Shown in pieces: positions 57,701-64,000 of a stretch of DNA of 64,000 nucleotides. This stretch comes from Balneolales bacterium (GTDB lineage Bacteria; Bacteroidota; Rhodothermia; Balneolales; Cyclonatronaceae): contig JAIULZ010000003.1 of the NCBI GenBank assembly GCA_022565805.1, positions 1 to 64,000 of the forward strand, read 5' to 3'. Every line of letters starts with the position of its first letter. The first letter of the stretch is position 1. The notes beneath the pieces were generated by a model. The model worked only from the letters and a program-made list of their open reading frames with translations, was not told the origin of the DNA and searched no databases. A program made the position numbers and the translations under genes.

Positions 57701-59943
57701 GCCGTATTATTATCCCAACTGCCGGTTAATGCAGATACTTCCGTACCAATTTCTGATATATCGAACCAGTCGAATTGTACACCACTGCCTTCCTCGTTGC
57801 TGTCTACCCAGATGTAGCCAAACTCATCGGGCCCACCGCCACCAAATAGCACGGGGTGACCAACTCTTTCGTCTGCCAGACCCCTTTCGGCCGGAGCGTT
57901 ATCCTGTATTCGGGAGGTCTGGTTTTTTACGGAACCGCTGCGGGAAAGTAGTTCTTCGATTAGCGATACATTTGGTATAGAAAAAGACATAGCTGCATTG
58001 CCTTCGTTGCTTATTGTAAGCAAAGCTGGCACGTCTTCACCGCCTTCTTCTGCTACGGCGAATAATTCGCCGGGCTGTGCTACTACTTGAGGACTACCCT
58101 GTGTTTCTGCGGATACGGAATTTGATATTAGGGATGTGTTTCCAAAGAAGTCGGAGGTCTTTACAGCAAAATAATAGGTAGTAGAATGCTCCAACCCGGA
58201 TATGCGGTAAGACTCATCGGTACCAGCCGATTGCGGACGCGAGTTTATTTCGAAACGTAAAGCACCATAAAAGTTGGATTCTGTAATTGGGTTTTTGGAA
58301 TAGCGGATATCATAGGAAAAAGCTGTTCCCTCCATTTCTGAACCACCAGGTGCCGACCAGTTTAAATCGGCAAATGTGGAGCCGGTTTCTGCTACTTCAA
58401 GATCAGAAATAGCCGCAGGCGGTATGCCGCTATCCACTTCAAGGGCACGAAGTGCATTAAGGCGACCGCTGCCAAGCTCATAATTCGGGTTAAGGTGATC
58501 AATAGGATCGGTAGTGGATACTAACCGCTCGAAGATTTCGTCTGGCGTAATGCCTTCATCTTTAAACTTGGAGGCAATAAGAGCCGCAACACCCGATACG
58601 TGTGGGGTGGCCATAGATGTACCCTGATAAAACTGGTAATTGCCGTTTGTAATAGTGCTTAAAACACCTTCGGGATCGTTGGTGAAAGCAGTTTCTCCAC
58701 CCGGAGCAGACATATGCACCCACGGCCCCCATTGCGAGTACCAGGATCTTTGGTCGTTCATGTTAGTAGCAGCTATGGCCATAATTTCGGGATTTGAAGC
58801 CACTGGCTGGTTAGGGGTACTTACGTTGCTGTTACCCGCTGCAAAAATAACGAGACCACCTTGTATGGGTCCACTTGGCTCACCGTCGGGGCCGTATCCG
58901 GCGGTTTCTATGAAATAGAGAATAGCGTCTCGAAGCACTTGAGAAAATCCACCACCACCCCAGCTGTTGCTGGAAATTACGGCTCCATTGTCGGCACCGT
59001 ATACAATGGCTTCTGCAAAACCACCGCCTCCCGTTGCTCCAACAAACACCCGGCTTGTCATAATACGTACACCACTGCCAGATGTGCCGTCGCCACCGGC
59101 AACGCCGGCAACACCAACTCCATTGTTGTTGGTAGCGGCAATGGTTCCGGAACAGTGGCTGCCGTGTCCGTTAGTATCCTGGATATTGCTGGAGTTGGTA
59201 ACATGCGACCAGCCATGAAAGTCATCTATATAGCCGTTTTCCGGACCAGGTACGGGATTTATCCATAAAGCATCAACAAGGTCGGGATGGTTTAAATCGA
59301 TACCGGTATCCAGAACTTGTACAATTATATCGGAATTTCCGGTTTCAATTTCCCATGCATCAAAGAGAGAAATGTCGGCTCCTGGGGTGCCACCGTTTTG
59401 GCCGGTATTATGGTAATGCCATTGATCGTCCAGGCGAGGGTCGTCGAAGGGGAAGTCGCCGCTGTTTGTATTGCCACGCATTTCAAGAAGCTGTTCGGCA
59501 GTAAATGGATCAGAAACCGGGTTTCCGTAAATTTCATATTGATAAGCTCTTTCGGCATGCTTTATGTTCGCATCTGCACTAAAGATTTGGATAGCAGTGC
59601 CAACTTCTGTGTTTGAAGCAAAGGTAATTGTATACCAGCGATCCAAACCGTAACGGGCATGTTGTTCGGCATAACGGGGATCAGTGGTAATTGTTTGCCG
59701 CATGGAAACTACGTTCAGCTGCTCACTTATGGCATCAATTGAAGGAATTGCTGTTCTTGCTTCCAGAGTTGCTGCCTGACGGTTAAAAAAAGGCATTGAT
59801 TCTTCTGAAAGCTGTATAATTAGCTTGTTATCGTGATATGGGGTGTCGTTTGATTGCGAGTATACAAGATTTGTTCCGGCTGTTAAGCCCATGAAAACAA
59901 ATATGCATACAGCGCTTACGACTGACGTAAATATATGCTGCAT
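54736..59943 (-). CDS. Large secreted subtilase (S8 family) with DUF4397 and type IX tail
   Basis: 1735 residues. Signal peptide (VVSAVCIFVFMGLTAGTNLVYS), propeptide, then a subtilisin domain with Asp212 (VLDTGIDLNHPDL), His260 (DTNGHGSHCSGT), oxyanion Asn371 (AAGNSNVS) and Ser443 (GTSMATPHVSG). A fibronectin-type domain, HYDIN-like domains with repeats (LNFGDTFLNGSKLQSVSVEN), a propeller-like stretch (about 1150-1340), a DUF4397 region (about 1420-1640; RGQIVHSASTNPELVDIYVN), and a sorting tail NYPNPFNPTTQISYALPE follow. All catalytic residues are present. It lies upstream of, and on the same strand as, the smaller subtilase gene but ends at its own terminator, so it is a separate transcript. 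Confidence 0.95.
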   Translation of the reverse strand: MQHIFTSVVSAVCIFVFMGLTAGTNLVYSQSNDTPYHDNKLIIQLSEESMPFFNRQAATLEARTAIPSIDAISEQLNVVSMRQTITTDPRYAEQHARYGLDRWYTITFASNTEVGTAIQIFSADANIKHAERAYQYEIYGNPVSDPFTAEQLLEMRGNTNSGDFPFDDPRLDDQWHYHNTGQNGGTPGADISLFDAWEIETGNSDIIVQVLDTGIDLNHPDLVDALWINPVPGPENGYIDDFHGWSHVTNSSNIQDTNGHGSHCSGTIAATNNNGVGVAGVAGGDGTSGSGVRIMTSRVFVGATGGGGFAEAIVYGADNGAVISSNSWGGGGFSQVLRDAILYFIETAGYGPDGEPSGPIQGGLVIFAAGNSNVSTPNQPVASNPEIMAIAATNMNDQRSWYSQWGPWVHMSAPGGETAFTNDPEGVLSTITNGNYQFYQGTSMATPHVSGVAALIASKFKDEGITPDEIFERLVSTTDPIDHLNPNYELGSGRLNALRALEVDSGIPPAAISDLEVAETGSTFADLNWSAPGGSEMEGTAFSYDIRYSKNPITESNFYGALRFEINSRPQSAGTDESYRISGLEHSTTYYFAVKTSDFFGNTSLISNSVSAETQGSPQVVAQPGELFAVAEEGGEDVPALLTISNEGNAAMSFSIPNVSLIEELLSRSGSVKNQTSRIQDNAPAERGLADERVGHPVLFGGGGPDEFGYIWVDSNEEGSGVQFDWFDISEIGTEVSALTGSWDNNTAIDFPFDFPFYGDSYSSARVSVNGWINFGGFTGDGFTNYQIPRSAQPSNFLAVLWDDLDMRSTGRVYTYHDQSQNRFIIQWDGVPKSFNTGSNFTFQAILGSTGTIKFQYLSLTGNLSQNTVGIENQDGSDGLQIAYNTSYLESNLAIQISSAPEWVSFSHNTGTVDAGESMDIDVIFSPEGLASGIYSDQLSIISNTVGLPSLALPIIFQIGEGSATLSLSSDELNFGDTFLNGSKLQSVSVENTGTAAANITGISTDSELFTVETEPFHLAPGQSKLVHVRFTPENDEAVAAELLLETSLENTPELIIPLSGQGVEPPVAAFLLEEESYVLITGETSSSTFSIANTGSATLDYELQFVNANAYRMLYGNKSDSPASLESFTDNFTLVAGYTRESGLLMHNYSLDAKLSEERNHSKLGALNHIRMIPGSATSAYAVNGQNEIVNINLSSGDLRNQGTISGITGELADLGIHPNTGQLYVLSTEAEKSVIYRVDGNRAIATYRAETRLNSITVLPSGAVLAGNEQNELLRFSPGDRRNTSITYTGVILPETHKIKQLSWNVALGHAVATAQSADETVFYAVQPVSGSSSVIATLSGTPDWTAISHTGGLNSSNISWIEAEPASGSVNSSATTEGLLSIDATELMPSQYDVMLMVFTNDPLQESISMPLRVEVQGEPTARGQIVHSASTNPELVDIYVNDVLFTEGLAYGEATTFRDIPAETELELLITPAGESPANAALREFLLLERGEHYTFALTGSVNEESGILLSVVHPVMLESDDPNRMAFAFLNGLDGFTEIDLSLRNQPFFAEGLSTGEHTDYLYFEADRNVFDVFDSISGNRIAIFEEDFSLIPGKSAVMVLSGGEGEVPTTDGLLQLMAVFPDGTVLMPRNATSNREGVADLPEAYSLDQNYPNPFNPTTQISYALPEASEVRLEVFNVQGQRVAILVNGQQNAGRHSVSFDAGRLSSGMYIYRIQAGNYVSTRKMMLLK

Positions 59944-61378
59944 GATGTATTATTTGCGTTAAGTGAGGGTTTGTTTTATATCAGGTTTCGGATCTATATA
60001 GATAAGGCAGAAGACCTGAATCATTTTTTGTGATAAGATGATTTCTACGGTTACGGCCCTGTATGAGCCAAGGAAGAAGACGGGTGGACTACTGGTTTTG
60101 AAAACCCTATACCCACAAAGAAATAAAAGTAATGCCAGCTATCGAAAGCGGAGTTATTTGTTTCTTTTAGGTAGAAAGGTGGGAAGAAAAAAACTGGAGT
60201 TTTGTAGATCAAAATAGAGGCTTAACTAACATTTGAAGGGCATACTATAAAATCGGCCAGATCAGTGCTTGCAGTTCGGGATACAAAATATCAATTGTCG
60301 ATAAAATGCCTGAGCTAAGGCGGTCGGTATGGTTTAGGGTGTTTTTGTTTTTTATTCTAATTTTAGTCTAATAAAATACTTCTATTATGTTTGATAATGG
60401 CAGAAGCTGAAAATAGACAAGTATTTGGGCTACTTTAATACTTTACCGCTGCATACGATCAAATGGTCAAATTTTTTTCATAGTCATCTGCAAGAAAATC
60501 ATTCGATGGTTAATTTTGGCTTTTGGTAAGCAGTATCAATAGATTTGATTGTGGATAATTTTATTAAAATAGTAATCTTCTTTGAATCATAAAAAAACGA
60601 AAGTTTTCTACAACTTTTGAAGCTTGAACCGAAGGATCAGCAAAAGTGATATTAATCCTAAAATTTGGTTGTAGGAGATTTGATGATGTAAGTTTGCCAC
60701 TTTGAGGGGTATCGATTTTTGCACTCGGCAGATTCTCTGAATCCAAGGAAAACCGGAGGTTTTTTTGTGATTCATTAAATCGCAGGATTCCAGAATATTT
60801 TGCGAAGTCTACCATCCGGGCTTGCAATATCTGTATCTTTCATGCCTGACGGCTCTCTTCGATTACACTGTTTCAAAATAAAGTGAATTACTTCGGAAGT
60901 ACTTGGCTTTTTGATGTCTCCTTTTATTTCAGCGATTTAAATTTTCCAACAAATGTGCTACACTGGGGTAAGATGTTTTTATTTATCTGCGTTTTTTCAA
61001 CTCATAATAAATTGCTTTTCCCTAATCTTCGTTATTGGATGCAAACATGTATGCTTAAGCTTTTGGATTTAAATTGAAGACAAAAATTGATGCTCAGTTT
61101 TCAATGTTTTTTTGATTATAAGAGCTTTTCAATAATTGATCTCAAATTTCAGTATTTTGAGATATACGTTTGGGAAGCGTGTTCAAACTAATTGTTCGTA
61201 AACTCTTTTAAGATTAGGCTTAGAAATGCGTTTATGTAATTTTCAAACGTTACTCTTATCATCATTACAGGCGATTTGGCAGAAGAGTAGCAGTGCGCCG
61301 AGAATAGATTTATACGTTCTAAACTTCGCTTAAACTTCCCGTTTATTTGTCCTAATAATTTTAATTCAAAACAAATTT
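59944..61378. other. Long AT-rich divergent intergenic region
   Basis: 1.4 kb between the large subtilase gene (-) and the DUF4920 gene (+). Small frames at 60564-60827 (-) and 60883-61077 (+) have no protein-like composition and no clear ribosome site, so I do not call them. A weak sigma-54-like match (TTGGCAGAAGAGTAGCA at 61276-61292) lies 87 bp before the DUF4920 start. Confidence 0.45.
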
Positions 61379-61873
61379 ATGAAACTAAATCGAGTTTACC
61401 CCGTTATTATTTTTCTACTTGCATCATATGTTACTCTGGCATGTAGCTCAGAATCTGCGCAGGAAAAGGAAGACTCACATAACGAATCCGTTTTTTTTGG
61501 TGATTCCTTTGAGGCTGTTTCCTTTACGAGCATAGATGAAGTAATTCCGGTAGTAACCGCAGAAGAAAGCGGAATGTATACGGTTAAAGGAGAAGTCGTT
61601 CAGGTTTGCCAAAGTAAAGGTTGTTGGTTAACGCTATTTGCCGAAGACGGTACTCAGGTACGGGTAACTTTCAAAGATTATGCATTTTTTGTACCTAAGG
61701 ATATAGCTGGTCGCGAAGTGGTTATGCATGGTATAGCCTGGGTAGATGAAGTTAGCGTGGCAAGTCTAAGACATTATGCAATGGATGCCGGCGACACAGA
61801 AGAAGAAATCGCCGCTATAAATGAGCCTAAACGAAGCTACTATTTTGAAGCTACTGGCGTAATGCTTCTTTAA
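61379..61873 (+). CDS. DUF4920 lipoprotein
   Basis: 164 residues. The signal ends in a lipobox TLAC (Cys22) followed by SSES, so it is probably outer-membrane-attached. The body (about 45-160) has the DUF4920 pattern: YTVKGEVVQVCQSKGCWLTL, VRVTFKDYAFFVPKDIAGREVVMHGIAW. The paired cysteines CQSKGC and the nearby Phe/Tyr residues suggest metal or small-ligand binding. DUF4920 has no established activity. It is followed after 24 bp by the CxxCH lipoprotein, so they are likely co-transcribed. Confidence 0.85.
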   Translation: MKLNRVYPVIIFLLASYVTLACSSESAQEKEDSHNESVFFGDSFEAVSFTSIDEVIPVVTAEESGMYTVKGEVVQVCQSKGCWLTLFAEDGTQVRVTFKDYAFFVPKDIAGREVVMHGIAWVDEVSVASLRHYAMDAGDTEEEIAAINEPKRSYYFEATGVMLL

Positions 61874-61897
61874 TTTTATGAAGGTTGCCTTAACCCA

Positions 61898-62371
61898 ATG
61901 CCCGCCCAAATGTTATTAAAAGGTTTAATTGATAAAAAATATCGCCTGATTAGTTTATTGGGCTGTTTTGCACTATTCGTTGTTTCTTCTTTAGTTATGG
62001 TGGCTTGCCAAAGCGAAAAAGATGGAGCGGCAACGCTCTCAGAACTTATGAGAGACCGAACAAATCAGCTACAGGAAATTAAAGATATGCTTGAAGCCGG
62101 AGACGAGATGGAATCTGCGACCTTCATTTATGATGCCTTTATCGCCGGTGTGCCATCAAGAGATGCCCTAGGTGAACCTGCAGTGCAAGGGCAATTGATG
62201 GCCTTCGATCGTTTTTACGCCTCTTTTTTGAATGATATTAACCGGGACAGTTATACCATGGTTATACAAACTTGCATCAGTTGTCATGAAAGACTTTGTC
62301 CCGGCCCGCTCAGGCTAATAAGAAGTATGGCGCTCGAGCCCATTCCTGAACCCGGTTTTACGAGGTTTTAA
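61898..62371 (+). CDS. CxxCH lipoprotein (cytochrome c-like)
   Basis: 157 residues. The signal segment ends in VMVAC (Cys37), giving a lipidated product. A single heme-attachment motif CISCH (Cys126, Cys129, His130) lies close to the C-terminus after a helical stretch, the layout of class II cytochromes c and of short heme-binding electron-transfer lipoproteins. The extra Cys (ERLCPGP) just after it is unusual. Exact start uncertain (MPAQM or the Met four codons later). Immediately downstream of the DUF4920 gene, suggesting a shared envelope redox role, but no partner oxidase is in the window. Confidence 0.7.
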   Translation: MPAQMLLKGLIDKKYRLISLLGCFALFVVSSLVMVACQSEKDGAATLSELMRDRTNQLQEIKDMLEAGDEMESATFIYDAFIAGVPSRDALGEPAVQGQLMAFDRFYASFLNDINRDSYTMVIQTCISCHERLCPGPLRLIRSMALEPIPEPGFTRF

Positions 62372-62522
62372 TCAAATAAATTCCTCTCTGCAATAGTGCT
62401 CATCAATCGTATTCCGGCACGTATCTGGTTTCTTAATCTATTTGTGTATACATAGGCTGGGGGAAAATATTCTGTTCATCACTAAATACATTTATGGTAA
62501 ACCTAAAGAATAAAGCTATCTG

Positions 62523-64000
62523 ATGAAGTTCGTTACTTCGATGCTTACCACGTTTTTACAGGAAAAAGATACGAAAACTAATATTGCTGGTTTAGTTAAG
62601 TTCTTTGCTTTTCTTGCCGGCTTAGTTGTGCTTTATTCTGCAACGTTTATTTATCTAATGAAGCTGGAGGGGCAGGAGCACAGTGTGCTCTCAAGTGCCT
62701 ACTGGACCCTCACGGTTATGTCTACGCTAGGTTTTGGAGATATTGTTTTTGAATCAGACCTTGGCCGTGCGTTTTCAATGCTGGTTCTGTTGTCGGGAAT
62801 TATATTATTGCTGGTAGTGCTGCCTTTTACTTTCATCCAGTTTTTTTATGCGCCCTGGCTGGAAGCCTATCAAAAAACAAAAACTCCATCAGAATTGCAT
62901 CCGGATATTCATAATCATGTAATTATTACAAATTTTGATTCGGTGACCCGTTCGCTTATTGCCAAGCTTAACGATTTTAATCATAAGTATTATATACTCG
63001 TAAAAGATCAGCAAATGGCAATCGATCTATATAATGATGGCTATAAAGTAGTTGTAGGTGAACATGGAGACCCCGCAACATACGAGCGAATTCAGATAAA
63101 AAATGCAGCCATGTTAGTTGCGAGCTGTAACGATATGGTTAATACCAGTATCGCATTCACGGTAAGAGAGTTAACAACCAAGGTGCCAATTGTAGCGTTG
63201 GCTAGTTACGAAGCTTCAGTAGATATTTTAAAACTGGCTGGGAGTAATAACGTAATTCAGCTTGCCCGTATGCTTGGTCAGTCTCTTGCGCGTCGTACTC
63301 TCGGCGGTAGTGCAAGAGTTCATGTAATAGGTCGTTTCGATCAGCTTGTAATTGGTGAAGCGCCCGCCATAGATACCCCACTTGTGGGCAAAACAATTGC
63401 AGAAAGCCAGCTTAGGCAGACTACCGGAGTAAGCGTTATCGGGGTTTGGGAAAGAGGGAAATTTATACCCGCCATGCCCGATACCATGATAAATAAACAT
63501 ACTGTTTTGGTATTGGCCGGTAAGGTAGAACAGCTCCGTAATTACGACGAATATTTCGGGATTTATCATGCAGACGACAGACCAGTTATTATTATTGGCG
63601 GTGGGAGAGTTGGTGAAGCCACCGCAGCCTCTCTAGAACAGCGAAAAATGGATTACAAGCTGGTAGAAAAAGATCCCATGAGAATAAAAGATCCGGAGCG
63701 TTATATTCTGGGGGATGCCGCCGATCTGGAAACTCTCAAAAGAGCGGGAATTGATACAGCGCATACGGTTATAATTACTACCAATAAAGATGAGATGAAT
63801 ATTTATCTCACACTCTATTGTCGCAGACTAAGACCAGATATCCAAATTACAGCCCGTTCGACCGACGACCGTAATATTAATAGCATGCACAGAGCCGGTG
63901 CCGATTTTGTTATGTCGTATGCAACGATGGGCGCAAATGCCATATATAACCTGCTCGACGGTACAGAGGTACTAACCCTTGCAGAAGGCCTTGAAGTTTT
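62523..64000 (+). CDS. Two-TM potassium channel with two TrkA-N (RCK) domains, 3' end beyond the window
   Basis: Starts with ATG at 62523 and runs open to the window end (over 490 residues seen). Two membrane segments (about 27-47 and 82-106) flank a pore with the selectivity filter TLGFGD (Thr68 to Asp73), the K+-channel signature with Phe for the usual Tyr. A first TrkA-N Rossmann domain (about 125-240; HVIITNFDSVTRSL-like) is followed by a second with GGGRVGEATAASL (about 359-371) and TNKDEMNIYL. Likely a ligand-gated K+ channel of the inner membrane, similar in layout to Kch/MthK proteins but with two regulatory domains. It follows the CxxCH lipoprotein gene by 150 bp. Confidence 0.92.
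   Translation, partial: MKFVTSMLTTFLQEKDTKTNIAGLVKFFAFLAGLVVLYSATFIYLMKLEGQEHSVLSSAYWTLTVMSTLGFGDIVFESDLGRAFSMLVLLSGIILLLVVLPFTFIQFFYAPWLEAYQKTKTPSELHPDIHNHVIITNFDSVTRSLIAKLNDFNHKYYILVKDQQMAIDLYNDGYKVVVGEHGDPATYERIQIKNAAMLVASCNDMVNTSIAFTVRELTTKVPIVALASYEASVDILKLAGSNNVIQLARMLGQSLARRTLGGSARVHVIGRFDQLVIGEAPAIDTPLVGKTIAESQLRQTTGVSVIGVWERGKFIPAMPDTMINKHTVLVLAGKVEQLRNYDEYFGIYHADDRPVIIIGGGRVGEATAASLEQRKMDYKLVEKDPMRIKDPERYILGDAADLETLKRAGIDTAHTVIITTNKDEMNIYLTLYCRRLRPDIQITARSTDDRNINSMHRAGADFVMSYATMGANAIYNLLDGTEVLTLAEGLEV

Noticed and set aside
60564-61077. Two short frames before the DUF4920 gene
   Set aside because: No ribosome site or domain-like composition; they lie in AT-rich intergenic sequence.
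61276-61292. Sigma-54 promoter for the DUF4920 gene
   Set aside because: TTGGCAGAAGAGTAGCA has mismatches at both boxes; too weak to call as a feature.

Overview
The window looks like a chromosomal segment of a Gram-negative bacterium of the FCB group, most likely the Balneolota (Balneola/Gracilimonas/Rhodohalobacter relatives). This is inferred from several things. Six large secreted proteins end in the NYPNPFNP-type C-terminal sorting domain of type IX secretion. A fused E2-E1 2-oxoglutarate dehydrogenase is present. The primary-type sigma factor is short and lacks region 1.1. There are lipoproteins and outer-membrane barrels typical of the group. No 16S rRNA or tRNA was seen, so the assignment rests on protein style only.

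Layout. 240-881 (-) is a DUF2306-like membrane protein, followed by clpB (+) and a bidirectional terminator. 4024-9153 (-) is a tight cluster: a lipoprotein with a TIG domain and propeller-like repeats, an outer-membrane barrel, and a gamma-glutamyltransferase with an acidic insertion before its self-cleavage site. 9224-21520 (-) is an array of four large paralogous beta-helix surface proteins with type IX tails, plus one tiny orphan tail protein. Divergent from the array is a membrane histidine kinase with a sigma-54 activator (21797-24707, +). A sigma-54-like promoter lies in the shared divergent region and points at the array.

25092-31080 (-) holds a DUF4143-type ATPase preceded by a strikingly regular 53-bp array of palindromes, then sbcC and sbcD. 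31188-34850 (-) is the E2-E1 2-oxoglutarate dehydrogenase, followed upstream by an almost gene-free 1.8 kb. 36630-42867 (+) holds oligoendopeptidase F, a GAF-type regulatory protein, phosphopentomutase and the sigma factor. 43414-46039 (+) encodes a low-complexity lipoprotein and a FadL-like barrel. 46310-47227 (-) is a double universal stress protein. 48036-50209 (+) is a DUF432/MscS pair plus a DUF4286 protein. 50450-59943 (-) holds two secreted subtilases with type IX tails. 61379-64000 (+) carries a DUF4920 lipoprotein, a CxxCH lipoprotein and a K+ channel cut by the window edge.

How it fits together. Most of the window is housekeeping (protein quality control, DNA end processing, TCA cycle, nucleoside metabolism, transcription) mixed with a heavy cell-surface and secretion load. 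The most unusual structures are the 53-bp-periodic palindrome array in front of the DUF4143 ATPase, and the two-component/sigma-54 arrangement facing the tandem surface-protein family.
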